Shown: positions 34,961-46,987 of the stretch, one piece after another
Layout of the letters: every line of letters starts with the position of its first letter
Position numbering within the stretch: position 1 is the first letter of the stretch
Origin: Pegoplata infirma
Lineage: Eukaryota > Arthropoda > Insecta > Diptera > Anthomyiidae
Assembly: GCA_963921195.1 (NCBI GenBank)
Contig: OY992538.1
Location: forward strand, 83,327,904 to 83,391,903
DNA length: 64,000 bases
Reading direction: 5' to 3'
Notes under the pieces: generated by a model
What the model saw: only the letters and a program-made list of their open reading frames with translations
The model's database searches: none
What the model was told of the DNA's origin: nothing
Translations under genes and position numbers: made by a program

Positions 34961-35218
34961 AGAAAATTTACTATCCTTTAAAAAGGGCATTGTGGAGGGT
35001 ATTCATACAGCCTTACCACAAGAAAATAAAATAAATTTAAAATGAGCTTTTAATTTTATTTCCATACACATTGTTTTTGTTTTTAAAATCGACTTTTAAA
35101 AAATGTATTGAAAATTTGAAATTTATAATAAAACTTTTGTTAAAATAGCCTTTTTGTTTTCTTGTGGTAAGGGCCATAGATTCCGCCAAGTCGAATTTAA
35201 CTATTCTACTTGTTTTAA
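34961..35218 (-). mobile_element. Fragment of the TATACCCTCC-ended family with nested MITE
   Basis: 'cattgtggagggtattcata' and 'gattccgccaagtcgaattt' through 'ctacttgtttt' match the terminus also present at 62917-62985 and, in the other orientation, at 23774-23820. It is split by the insertion at 35008-35172. Confidence 0.6.
35008..35172. mobile_element. Small MITE with CCTTACCACAAGAAAA ends
   Basis: CAGCCTTACCACAAGAAAA at the left and TTTTCTTGTGGTAAGGGC at the right are inverted, with CATA on both sides of the insert. The uninterrupted sequence 'attcatagattc' at 62943 gives the empty site. Confidence 0.7.
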
Positions 35219-36082
35219 TATATTGATGTTTGGGGCTGACGTGCAAAAATTAGCAAGAACTATGTATCGATAATATATTTTTAAAGAAACATAATAATTT
35301 TTTTGCATATTTTTACGGGTTAAAATTATACAATTTGTTTTATATAGAGCTCGAAAACGAGTTCATTTGATATTTAAAGTTAAAGGGAACACATTTTAAG
35401 ATTTTTAAGTCTTACAATTTATTTTTTGTTGAATGCAAAGAATGCTAAGGGCATTAGCCTCGTAAAGTTTGACAATAATAAAGATTGTCATAAAGTTTTT
35501 AGCATTGCTAATATTTTGTTTCCAGCTGTTTGTATCCTAGTTATTTTTACAGTTCAGTTATAAAAAACATTGTAATTTTTTTTTGTTAAAGCTTTGTTGA
35601 TTTTTGTTTTATTCTGTTTTCTATAAATTCTGCATAAAATGTAAACTGTAAAATCCCTCTGTAAAATACTATGACCAATAAATAAAATTAAACCTCAAAC
35701 GAAGAAATTTTTTGAACAATCAAGATTTCAATTACAACTTTTTAATAGACACTTTAAGATGAAAGAAACTACAATAGGTCTAAAATACGCACAGTGCGTT
35801 GTCCCATAGACAAAAATCAAACATAAGGTCGTGGTCTTAGAAATTGATGAAATTTATATATTTAATAGATAATTAGGTACCAAAAACGAATCACCATCAA
35901 AATCAATTTTTGGATTTTTTTTTAGCTTCTAGAGACTGTCAAAGTCGATTGACTTTAGACGTTTTTGCATTGATAAATAAATGATTTGGTGAAGTTTTAC
36001 ATTAATTGTCACCAAAAATTCAATAATTAACGAAATGGTACGAAATTTATTTTCGTAGTTGGTTGGTATTTTGAAATTTCTT
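35219..36082. other. Intergenic AT-rich DNA
   Basis: No gene, repeat boundary or structured motif recognised. Confidence 0.4.
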
Positions 36083-37645
36083 TAGGGCATACCCCTTGAA
36101 TGATGCTTAATAAAGAGCTGATTATTGGAAAAAAAATTAAAAATTTTTTGGGGTCATCTTCAGGGCGCAACCACCGCTTAAAGTTTGCATCCGTAGTGCA
36201 TTTGGTCAAAAACAAAAATATTTTTTTTATTTTTAAAATTGGTGCCAAAAGTTTCGTTAGGTAGAGTAAATTCTGGAAAAAATATTTGTTAAGTTTTCAT
36301 AGAGCAATTTCGGTTCAGCGCAACGTTTTGAAACTTCGAAAATGTATAATTTATTACATATTTTTTTAAGTTTTTGTAAAAAACAGCTTTTTATATAAAG
36401 ACTTGAACATAAACTCCGTTTTATACAAAATCTTAAAAGAACTCTTACAAACTCCGATTTTTACAAAAACTTAAAAAAATCTATATATATAATTTCCCTA
36501 TTTGTGTGTTCCTCTTTTTTTGTCTATCCAGAGCTTTTTGAAGCCCACTGATGAGCTACAAAGCTGAAAATTTGCATGCATATAGTAAAAGACCTAGGGC
36601 AGATCCTAACGTAGCCGGATTTTCGTTTTTTTGCCTGTGGGCGGAGAAATAAGCGGAAAAGTGGGCGTGGCAAAACTCAATTTTTTTTACATTTTTGCTT
36701 AATTTAAAGCCCCTTAATGACTTAGGAAGCTAAAAATTCCTAGAATATAGTCCTAACGATGGCGCATATCCATAAGTAGTCGGATTTAAAATTTTTGCAA
36801 TGTGGACGGAGAATTGAGGGGAAAAGTGGCATGGCAAAATTGGGATTTTTCAACATTTTTACTTCTTTTGAAGCCCCCAAATGACTTAGGAAGCGGAAAA
36901 TTGTATAGCATCTAGTTCCAACAATGAAGCATATCCTGAAGTAATCGAATTTAAATTTTTTAGACTGTGGACGGTGAATTAAGAAAAAAATGGGGCGTGG
37001 AAAAAATGTGTTTTTTTTATTTTAACTAATTTGAAGACCCCCAATGACCTATGAAGATGAAAATTGACATTTTTGCTTATTTTAAACTCCTCTAATGACT
37101 TAGGAAGCTGAAAATTTCCTAGCATATAGTCCTATCAATTAAGCATATCCTGAAGAAGTCGAATTTAAATTTTTTGGACTGTGGGCGGAGAATTGAAAGG
37201 AAAATGGAGAGTGACAAAATTGGGATTTCTAACATTTTAACTTCTTTTGAAGCCCCCAAAGGAAGCGGAAAATGCATAGCGTATAGTCCTAACGATGTTA
37301 TATATCCTGAAGTAATCGGATTTAAGATTTCTCGACTGTTGACGGAGAATTAAAAGATAAAAGAGCGTGGAAAAATTGGCAGACTTACAAAGATGAAAAT
37401 TGGCATGCATATAGTAGTTTTCATGGGGAAGATCAACACGAACCTGGATTTTTGATATCCAGTGTATGGGTGGAGAATAAGAAAGGCAATGGGGTGTGGT
37501 AACTTTATTTCCATCTTTTTTCTGTATATATAACTTTTTTGTGTTTCTCTTATTTTTTGTGTATCCAGCGACTTTTGGATCTCATTGATAAACTTAAAAT
37601 CTTAAAATTGGCATGTATATAGTAAAATACCAGGGATAGATTCTT

Positions 37646-37716
37646 TAGGTTAGGTTAGGTTGTAAGTGGCTGCTGACGTTTTACGTCAACGCACGTAGAC
37701 TCTGAGGTCCAAAGAC
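37646..37716 (+). mobile_element. 71 bp insert starting with (TTAGG)-like repeats
   Basis: Begins TAGGTTAGGTTAGG and continues with 'ctgctgacgttttacgtcaa' and 'tagactctgaggtcc'. It is flanked by the duplication AGATTCTT (37638-37645, 37717-37724). Helitron B has the empty site 'gacagattcttacgaag'. Origin unknown; perhaps a short retroposed fragment. Confidence 0.65.
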
Positions 37717-39204
37717 AGATTCTTAGGAAGCCGGATTTTTTTTTCTGTGGGCGGCGAATTACGTGAAAAAGTGGACTTGGAAAAATTAGTTTTTTTAACA
37801 TTTTAGAGTATTTTTAAGCTTCGCCCCAATGAATTAGGAAGCTGAAAATCCCTACCAGTTCTAACTATGAAGCATATTCTACAGTAGTCCGATTTAACAT
37901 TTTTGCAATGTATACGGAGAGTTGAGAGGAAAAAGGGGCAAGGCAATATTGTGTTTTATTTGTTTTGTGTTTTATTTTTTTTTTAATTTAACTAACTTCA
38001 AAGCCCTAATGACCTACGCAGCCGAAAATTGGTAAGCATATTGTCGTGACACTGGAGCATATCCTAAAGTAGTCAGACTTAAAATTTTTGGACTGTGGAC
38101 GGAGAATTAAGAGGGAAAAGGGGCGTGGATACGTGTATAGAACTAACGATGGAGCTTATCCTAAAGTATTCAGATTTAAACATTTTAGAATATGGACGGA
38201 GAATTAAGAGAAGAAATGGGCGTGGAAAAATTATGTTTTTAAATCTTACCTAATTTTGAAGACACCTTATGACGTTGAAAGATGAAAATTGGGATGAATA
38301 TGGTACGAACTATGGCAAAGATCAACACTGACCTAGATATCCAGTGAAAAGGCGGAGATACAAAACAAAATCCGTTGGGAATTTTATTCAGTTTATATAT
38401 ATAATCTGTAACGTAGCCGGATTTTCGGCCTTTATGACAGGGGGAGTGGCGGAAGACGGCGAAATTTAGTTTTTAAACATTTAAATTATTTTTGAAACCC
38501 CTAATGACTAAGAAGCTGAAAATTGTAAAGCATTAATATTGACAATGGATCATATCCTTATGAAGTCAGATTTTATATTTAAACTGTATACTAAGAATTA
38601 TAAGGACAAATTTAAGTGAAAAATTGTGTTTTTTAACATTTTAACATTTTAAGAAAGGTAAAAATTGCCACACTTAGAAAATTGTGTAAGTTACTACATG
38701 TTAGTTGTTTGTATATTTTACAGTAGTTAGTTGTTTTCAACTACAAAGTCAGTTGTTTTTGTATGAAAAATGTGAAACAAATATTTCTGTTAGTTATTTT
38801 AAGTCGTTTTTATGAATAACTAACAAAAAAGTACTGTAATGTAGTAACAGTTATTTAAAGTAGTCAATTTTATTTTTTTTTATCTCTGAAAAATTTTTAA
38901 AGTTTTTTTTACAAAAAATAAAAATAAAAATAAATTTTCGTTTTTTTCACAAAAACAAAAAAAAAAAAACTGAAAAAATTTGGTCTTCAATTTTTTTTCT
39001 GAAACATTTTAAAAAAAATGCCGCAGAGTTTTGTACTCTTGCCCAAAAAATTTAATCATGATAATGTTTTATTTAATAAAAACTTTTTACGAATAACCCT
39101 CACATATTTGCAAAAAAATATGTAAGATTAAAAAAATAATCTGAAAAAAAAGCTCCAAGAAATTTCTCAAATTTATCAATATTTACAAAAAATTTGGAAA
39201 ACTA

Positions 39205-39839
39205 TAGAAAAACTCTGCTAATTTAACAGAGTTCACCGTACTTTTCCAGCTAGCAACATTAGTTGGTAATTTTACTAAAAAACTCTGTAAAATGATTTTT
39301 ATAAAAAAAACTGTTAATTTACAGAAAATATTGGTTAAATATTAGCGTCTTTTGACAGAAAAAAAAATCTGTTTTTTTTACTATAAAACTCTGTAAAATG
39401 TTTTGGACAAAAAAACTGTTAATTTACAGAGTCTGTAGTAAAATATTGGTTAAATAAAGCACCATTTAGCAAAGAAAAACTCTGTAAATTTACATATATT
39501 TGTAAAATGTATTTGATGCAACCAAAATTTTATAGAAAAAACTTTTGTAGTTTCTGTGAAATTAATGTTTAAAATACAGACAAAACTTAGTTTTTGGTTA
39601 CAAAAAATACAAAGTATTTTGCTAAAATCTATATTTTTGCTGAAATATCTGTTAATTATCTGTAAAATAAAGATTACGAGGTTAAAACTACAATAACAGA
39701 TAAAACTTTGTTTTTTGTCACAAAAAATTCAAAGTATTTTCTTTAAATCTGTATTTTGACAGAAAACTCTGTCAAATATCTGTTGAATTGAGATTACAGT
39801 CATTTTACAATGTATTTTACAGAGTTATTATTTTGAGTG
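39205..39839. mobile_element. CACTCAAAA-family element nested in copy 3
   Basis: The right end ATTATTTTGAGTG is followed by TA; the left end is decayed (TAGAAAAACTCTGC). The interior is dominated by 'aaactctgtaaa' and 'aatttacagag' words, as in the element at 48972-49559. Copy 1 (13868) gives the uninterrupted 'aaaactaagaacaaatc'. Confidence 0.68.
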
Positions 39840-40079
39840 TAAGAACAAATCAAGAAAATACAAAAAAATGAGTCAGAAAAATGCTGATATATTCAGAAAA
39901 AATCACAAAATTTAGAAAGAAAAACAACTAGAAAATTTAGAAAAATCTGAATATATATTTTTTTTTATTTATAATTAAATAAAAAAGTATAAAGGATTAA
40001 TGCAAACAATTTTTTCCTTAACAAAAAGAAATGTACAAGCTAAAAAAAACTAAATAAAAAAAAAAAAAATAAGTTGACA

Positions 40080-40145
40080 GACCACGGATTCGATCAGCGA
40101 ACCTTCTGTTTTCAGTCTGGCTCACTTCCGCGTGGCCACCGTGGC
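40080..40145 (-). other. tRNA-like segment, copy 3
   Basis: Minus strand reads GCCACGGTGGCCACGCGGAA, CCAGACTGAAAACAG and a B-box-like GATCGAATCC, ending CCGTGGTC. CCACGG and CCGTGG could pair as a six-base acceptor stem. The A-box TGGCCACGCGG and the CCAGACTNAA block resemble a Leu-type tRNA, but the variable and T arms are irregular. Best read as a tRNA-derived module of the repeat. Confidence 0.55.
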
Positions 40146-41335
40146 TTATTTACATAGTGAGTTAAATTTTGATATGTTTCTCTTGCTTGTAGATACATAT
40201 TCGATTTTCAAATGTACTGGTTAATATTGCCATGTGGTAATATTTTATTGGAAAAAATTTGCGATGATGGTAACAAATCTAATTGGAAATGCGATATTTG
40301 GTATGGCAATACTGCGTTAATCGAGTGACACCTAGCGCCGCTAGGTGTCACTACTAAAACTATGTGTTTTTTTTGTTTTATTTATTAATTTTAAATTATT
40401 GTCGAAGTTTACGGTTGTAATAAAATGAAAACTATAATTCTTATTTTCTTTTTTGTTTAATCGTTAGCTTATATAGTCAAACTGAGGTGGCGTCCTGCAA
40501 CTTTTTTAAAATTAGACCCCAGCCTAAAAACATTATCATGTTAAAAAAAAAATATATGTTGATTATTTTATTTTTGCTACATGTTAGTTGTTTTGACTAC
40601 AAATGTAAGTAGTTTTTACTACATAAGTCAGTTGTTCTTTGTCAGTTAAAATAACTAACATTGTTAGTTGATTTAACTGAAAAGTAGTTGACCCCAAAAC
40701 AACTTCCAAAGTAGTTATTTTAACTGACATTTTCAGTTGATTTTACTAACATAATTTTTTGAGTGCATGCATATTGGAGTGACAATGGGACAGATCCATG
40801 CGATAGATTTTTGATATCCGGTTTAAGGACGGAAAGACGAAATGGGCGTGCTAAATTTAGTTCTAAAATTTTATCAATAAAACCTTTTATACTCATTAAA
40901 TTTTTTTCCAGTTTGGGAAATATATTAATTTAACTCAATCTAGCAATATTAAATATTTGAAGCACAAACATAATTTTTATAAAGTTTGGTAAAAAATTTG
41001 AATTATTGAGAAAAGTGATTTGGTGTTCCGCCTGGCAGGGACAGGCTATTCGACTAGTATATAATAAATTACACCTTTTCAAAATTTCAAAACGTTGTGC
41101 TGGACCAAAATTGCTCCATGAAAACTTTACAAATATTTTTTTCAGAATGTGCTCTACCTAACGAAACTCTTGGCACCAATTTTAAAAATAAAAAAAAAAA
41201 TATTTTTTTTTGACCAAATGCACTACGGATGCAAACTTTAAGCGCTGGTTGCGCCCTGATGGTGACATGGAAAAAATTTTAATTTTTTTTCCAATAATCA
41301 GCTTTTTGCTAAGCATCATTCAAGGGGTATGCCCT

Positions 41336-41747
41336 TCATTTTCCGGACACGCTAATATACATATTATTAATAATCTGATTTTTTTCATAAATTTATATAT
41401 TAAATTTAAATATTTTTAATTTATTTAAAAAGTTAGATGTTTTTTGGTAAAAAGTTAAAAAACCACCAGGTTTGATGGAATAAATCTAAAATCCGTCATC
41501 TTAAATTTTCTTAAAAAAAATGTTCTTGTGTAGTTCAAAGCTACATATTTCTGAAAATTAAAAGAAAAGTTGCGTATTTTTCATTATTTCTATGAGAAAA
41601 AAAAAAATATTATTAGTTATTGCTATAATGGCTATTTTGAACAAAAGTGCAGTTTATGTAGAACACTTTTATCAAAAAAAAAAAAGCAAAATAACTGCAT
41701 TCATTTTTTACGTGCGATGCTTTTTCTCTCAAATTAAAAAAAAAAAA
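41336..41747. other. AT-rich spacer
   Basis: Nothing recognised. Confidence 0.4.
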
Positions 41748-43420
41748 AATAAAATTGATGGCCCACTGTAGTTTTCAATTTTTTTCAATGGCTTTGGAAT
41801 AAATAATACAAAATAAATTAAATATAATTTCCCTATTTGTGTGTTCCTCTTTTTTTGTCTATCCAGAGCTTTTTGAAGCCCACTGATGAGCTACAAAGCT
41901 GAAAATTGGCATGCTTATAGTAAAACACCTGGGGCAGATCCTAACGTAGCCGGATTTTCGATTTTTTGCCTGTGGGCGGAGAAATAAGCGGGAAAGTGGG
42001 CGTGGCAAAATGCAATTTTTTGACGTTTTTGCTTAATTTAAAGTCCCCAAATGACTTAGGAATCTGAAAATTTCCTAGAATATAGTCCTAACGATGCCGC
42101 ATATCCCCAAGTAGTCGGATTTAAAATTTTCGCAATGTGGGCGGAGAATTGAGGGGAAAAGTGGAGTTGCAAAATTTAGATTTTTTTAACATTTTTACTT
42201 CTTTTGAAGCCCCCAAATGACTTAAGAAGCTGAAAATTTCCTAGAATATAGTCCTAAGGATGGCGCATATCCCCAAGTAAACGGATTCAAAATTTTCGCA
42301 ATGTGGGCGGAGAATTGAGGGAAAAGTGGCGTGGCAAAATTGGGATTTTTAAAATTTTTACTTCTTTTGAAGCCCCCAAATGACTTAGGAAGCGGAAAAT
42401 TGCATAGCGTTTAGTTTTAACAATGAAGCATATCCTGAATTAAGAAAAAAATGGGGCGTGGCAAAATTGTGTTTTTTTTTTTTTTGAATTTGAAATCCCC
42501 CAATGATCTATGAAGATGAAAATTGGCATTTTTGCTTATTTTAAAGTCCTCTAATGACTTATGAAGCTGTATAGTCCTATCGATGAAGCACATCCTGAAG
42601 TAGTCAAATTTTAAATGTTTGGACTGTGGGCGGAGAATTGAAAGGAAAATGGGGATTGCCAAAATTGAGATTTTTAACATTTTAACTTCTTTTTAAGCCC
42701 CCAAAGGAAGCGGAAAATGCACAGAATTGGCATGTAGGTTTCATGTGGAAGATCAACACGAGCCTGGATTTTTGATATCCAGTGTATGGGTGGAGAATAA
42801 GAAAGGCAAAGGGCGTGGTAAATTTATTTCCATCTATTTTCTGAATATGTAATTTATTTTTTTGTGTTTCTCTTATTTTTTGTGTATCCAGCGCCTTTTG
42901 AATCTCATTGATGGACTTAAAAGCTTAAAATTGGCATGTATATAATAAAACACCAGGGACAGATTCTTACGAAGTCGGATTTTTTGCCTGTGGGCGGCGA
43001 ATTACGAGAAAAAGGGGACTTGGCAAAATTATTTTTTTTTAACATTTTAGAGTATTTTTAAGCTCCGCCCCAATGAATACGGAAGCTGAAAATCCCTAAC
43101 ATGTAGTCCTAACTATGAAGTATATTCTAAAGTAGTCCGATTTAACATTTTTTGGAATGTAGATGGAGAGTTAAGAGGAAAAAGGGGCAAGGCAATATTT
43201 TGTTTTATTTTTTTTAATTGACTAACTTTCAAGCCCTAATGACCTACGCAGCCGAAAATTGCAAGCATATTGTCCTGACGCTGGAGCATATCCTTAAGTA
43301 GTCAGACTTAAAATTTTTGGACTGTGGACGGAGAATTGAGAGGGAAAAGGGGCGTGGATACGAGTATAGTACTAACGAAGGAGCTTATCATAAAGTAGTC
43401 AGATTTAAAAAATTTGGAAT

Positions 43421-43646
43421 ACACAGAAAAAACAGTTTAATTGTGCCACCCGAATTAAGAGCCAACTGCATGGTTTAATTACAACTGAAATTTTCGGTTG
43501 CGATTACCGAAATTTATTTGGACCATCAGAAGTTAAATTTTCAAAACAAATTTTGTTTATGGCAACCGAAAATTTCGGTTGTTGTTATTAAACTATGCAG
43601 TTGGCTCTAAATTCGGCTGGCACAACTAAACTGTTCTCTCTGTGTA
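43421..43646. mobile_element. 226 bp palindromic MITE with ACACAGA ends
   Basis: ACACAGAAAAAACAGTTTAA at the left and its imperfect inverse ending CTCTCTGTGT at the right. The halves pair throughout ('gccaactgcatggtttaat' / 'attaaactatgcagttggc', 'aattttcggttg' on both sides). Helitron A supplies the empty site 'ttagaatatggacggag', so the target may be TA. Confidence 0.82.
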
Positions 43647-44313
43647 GGGACGGAGAATTAAGAGAGGAAATGGGCGTGGAAAAATTATGTTTTTACATCT
43701 TACCTAATTTTGAAGACACCTTATGACCTTGAAAGATGAAAATTAGAATACATATGGTACGGACTATGGCAAAGATCAACTCTGACCTGGATATCCAATG
43801 AAAGGGCGGAAATACAAAAAATTCGTTGTGAATTTTGTTCAGTTTGTATATACATATAATCTGTAACGTAGCCGGATTTTCGGCCTTTAAGTCAGGGGGA
43901 GTGGCGGAAGACGGCGAAATTTAGTTTTTAAATATTTGAACTATTTCTGAAACCCCTAATGACTAAGGAAGCTGAAAATTGTAAAGCATAAAGTCTTGAC
44001 AATGGATCATATCCTTATGAAGTCAGATTTAATATTTAAACTGTGTACGGAGAATTATAAGGAAAAATTTAAGTGGAAAAATGTTTGTGTTTTTTAACAT
44101 TTTAACTAATTTTAAAACCCTTCATGATAAAAAGAAAGATAAAAATTGCCATGTATATAGGAGTGACCATGGGACAGATCCACACGATGGATTTTTGATA
44201 TCCGGTTTATGGACGGCGAGACGAAATGGGCGTGCTAAATTTAGTTCTAAAATGTTATCAATAAAACCTTTTATACTCATTAAATTTTTTTCCAGTTTGG
44301 GAAATATATTGAT

Positions 44314-45488
44314 TAGAGCGGAGTGAATTGTTCGGAGCAAAATTTTTGACAAAATCGTCTAGGATATTTGGATTCTGCATAAAACTCTAAGAAAAAAATG
44401 CCGAACAAAACATGTCTCAAAAATCGGTTTTGACCCCCCCAATTTTCAAAAATAGTTTTGTACGATATACGCCTTTTCGATTAATCAGCACGAGAAAAAG
44501 GATATTTTTTGACCTGGGATCTTTAGATTGTGTACATAGATACACTATGGAGCCATTTAGACATTCCCATTTACAGTTTTAATAAATACCAAAATCTCGC
44601 GATTTTATTCGCGATTTTAATTTTTTAAAAATCACAAAATATGAAAAAGTAGAGTAGTTTGATGAGCGATTACTTCTTAAGCAAATACCCGATTTTTAAA
44701 ATCAAAATTGAAATTAAAAGCTTAAGTCCTCTATATTAAACTTGAAAGTTAAAAAAAAAAAATGTGTTTTTAAAAAAATGCATTTTAAATGCAAATGCAT
44801 TTTTTTAGTTCATTTTCGTCAACTTTTAATTCTTTTGACTTTTTTTTTTTTAATTAACATATTATGAAAGTATGACATTTTTACAAAAAAAAATCAGTCA
44901 TCATTTTAAAAAGTCTTCTATTTTTAATATTTTTTTTTTAAATTATTAGAAAAAAATGTGTTTTTTTTTTTTAATTTTGTTAATAAATGATTTTATGATT
45001 TTGAAATCGTTTATCGATGTACTTTGAAGATCTATAACTCCTTAAGTAATCATCGGATTTTATCGCAAATAAAATCGCGAGTTTTTGGAATTTAATTAAA
45101 CTGTAAATGGGAATGTATAATAGGCTCCTAACAGTATCTGGCTTCATCATAAAAAAAAAAATCTGAAGACCCAAGTCCAGATTTTTGTTTTTTAGCGCCC
45201 TCTAGCGGCGGTTTAGAGCAAAATAAATATTAAATATGGATTCCCCGTACCCAAAAATACCAGGCACACCTTTTAATACAAAATAAAAGCGAAATTTATT
45301 AGTAAAACAATATATTCGAAATAATAAGCCCAGCTAGAAATGTCGTATATCGTGCAAAACTATTTTTGAAAATTGGGGGGGTCAAAACTGATTTTTGAGA
45401 CATGGTTTGTTCCGCATTTTTTCTTACAATTTTATGCAGAATCCGAATATGCTAGACGATTTTGTCGAAAAAAAATTACTCCGCCCTA
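44314..45488. mobile_element. hAT foldback element, TIR TAGRGCGGAGT
   Basis: Ends TAGAGCGGAGTGAATT and its inverse (TACTCCGCCCTA-like) with an exact 8-bp duplication ATATTGAT (44306-44313, 45489-45496). Helitron A shows the empty site 'atattaatttaactc'. The outer 150 bp of each side are a strong inverted repeat; the middle has weaker inverted similarity. No transposase. Confidence 0.88.
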
Positions 45489-46440
45489 ATATTGATGTAA
45501 CTCAATCTAGCAATATTAAATTTTTGAAGCACAAACATAATTTTTTATAAAGTTTGGTAAAATATTAGAACTATTGAGAAAAGTGATTTGGTGTTCCGCC
45601 TGGCAGGGACAGGCTATTCGACTAGTAAATTAAATAAACTTCTTAGCTCAATAATATTTCTACATGTCTTCAGTGAAATTTTAGTGCGGTTCTCTTCTTA
45701 GAATATATTAACCCGATATCTCCTATTTTAAGGGTCATTTTAGTCCTTTTTCTCAAATATCATCATTGAACACTAATAAAACTTGCGTTTAAAGGGTTAA
45801 AATGTTCCAAAATATTTTTTAGCATTGAATTTTAATAGGATTGTAGTCCCAAACTGGTGGCTTGTAAAAATTTGAAGAAAAAATATTTGTAGAATATTTT
45901 AACCCCATAAACGCAGGTTTTATTGGTTTTCAATAAAAATATTTGAAAAAGGGACTAAAATGACCCCTTAAAATGGGAGATATAAGGCTGATATGTTCTA
46001 AGAAAAGAACCACCATTAAATTTTATTAAGTACATGTATAATCAATATTTAGATGTAGATTAAATATTTTTTTCGGCTATTTCGCGCGTCTCTGTAAAAA
46101 CACAATTTTACAATATATGGTACATTAAAAGTTTTAATTTTTACGCATTTTGCTTATATCGCAGGAATTTTTGGCAACCCTTAGTGAAATTTGATGAAAA
46201 ACATTTTTGTAGAACATTTTAACCCTTTAAAGGCACGTCTTAATGACGTTTTATGACGATATTTAAAAAAGGTACTAAAAGACCCATGCAAATAGGAGAT
46301 AGAGGGTTATTATGCTCTAAGAAAAGAACCGCTATCAGATTTCACTCCTGACATGTGAAGAAGTTCATTTAATACATTTTGTTTAAATTATTCCAACGCC
46401 ATTGGAAAAAAATTGAAAACTACAGTGGGCAAAAATAAAA

Positions 46441-46987
46441 TTAGCTATATTTTCAAAACTCTTTGGTGGATTTGGGGTACTAATCGTATACTCGATTTTT
46501 TTGGTGCCACTCAAGATATAAAATATTTTTGCACAGTGTTGTTTACCACATATAATTTTTTGTTCAAATTTTACTAAAGTTTAAGAATTTTTTTCTCAAA
46601 TCATGACCTAAGCTTTCTTTTTAATCAAAAAAAAGGCCCAATTTGAGGAAAAAGTCAAAAAAGTTTTGGATTTTTAAGAAAAAAAAATAATTTTTTTTTT
46701 TTATAATTTTTTTTCGAAAGACTGAAAAATAGCTACCTTAACTCTTTGGAACACATTTTTCTAAAAACAATAGGTAAGAAGTTACATGGATGAGAATAAA
46801 CACCTCATTGGCCAAAATGTCAAATTTCGACCCCCTCTAACTCAGAGAGTCCTTGACCGATCTCGTTGAAAAATTGTGTCTGAACTACTTACTATCCAAT
46901 AGGACTAACCTTGGTGCAAATTTCATCCCGATCGGAAGATATCAGTTTCAAAAGTTGTGTCAGTTGACACAAAAACCCCCATATATA
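46441..46987. other. Intergenic DNA
   Basis: AT-rich, with a somewhat less AT-rich stretch at 46800-46960. No gene or repeat boundary recognised. Confidence 0.4.

Larger units (their letters stand above)
39014..40546 (+). mobile_element. 2.9 kb repeat family, copy 3 (short, diverged)
   Basis: Has the same ends as copies 1 and 2 (AATGCCGCAGAGTTTTGTAC and CATTATCATGTTAAAA) but lacks the hAT with minisatellite arrays. It contains its own CACTCAAAA insert (39205-39839). Clearly older than copies 1 and 2. Confidence 0.8.
38671..40765. mobile_element. CACTCAAAA-family element inside Helitron A
   Basis: Starts CACTTAGAAAATTGTG and ends ATAATTTTTTGAGTG, with CA on both sides (38669-38670, 40766-40767). 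Helitron B gives the empty site 'attgccatgtatatagg'. The outer parts hold repeated 'agttgtttt.actaca' words in both orientations. The centre is occupied by copy 3 of the 2.9 kb family. Confidence 0.8.
36493..41057 (+). mobile_element. Non-autonomous Helitron A
   Basis: The 5' end is TTTCCCTATTTGTGTGTTCC after AA; the 3' end is the hairpin GCCTGGCAGGGACAGGC, then TATTCGA and CTAG followed by T. The body is a degenerate tandem array of about 110-190 bp units with 'cctagaatatagtcctaac', 'gtggacggagaattgag' and 'gggcgtggcaaaat'. It is interrupted by a 71 bp insert (37646) and a CACTCAAAA element (38671-40765). It is a close relative of Helitron B and of the minus-strand pieces at 51622-54590. No Rep/helicase ORF. 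Confidence 0.87.
36083..41335. mobile_element. Palindromic element split by Helitron A
   Basis: 36083-36360 and 41060-41335 are inverted copies. They share 'gggcataccccttgaatgat', 'gcgcaaccaccgc/agcgctggttgcgccc', 'tttgcatccgtagtgcattt' and 'ttggtgccaaaagtttcgtt'. The Helitron lies in the loop region between them; the left side keeps about 130 bp of extra loop. The original hairpin element was about 690 bp. No coding capacity. Confidence 0.78.
41828..45625 (+). mobile_element. Non-autonomous Helitron B
   Basis: Same 5' end (TTTCCCTATTTGTGTGTTCC) and 3' end (GCCTGGCAGGGACAGGC, TATTCGA, CTAG|T) as Helitron A, with a similar array of 'cctagaatatagtcctaa' / 'gtgggcggagaattgag' units. Interrupted by a 226 bp MITE (43421) and a hAT foldback (44314). 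No Rep/helicase ORF, so non-autonomous. Confidence 0.87.
41748..46440. mobile_element. Palindromic element split by Helitron B
   Basis: 41748-41827 plus 45626-45850 form the left arm, starting GCCCACTGTAGTTTTCAATT. The right side has two copies of the arm, an inner one at 45870-46040 and an outer one at 46190-46440 that ends CTACAGTGGGC. Shared blocks are 'ccaatggcgttggaata', 'aacttctt', 'tatctcctatttt' and 'gttcttttcttag'. Helitron B sits about 80 bp inside the left end. The extra right arm suggests a past duplication. Confidence 0.75.

Noticed and set aside
37646..37660. Interstitial telomere array
   Set aside because: Only about three TTAGG units inside a 71 bp insert with a target duplication; not an array.
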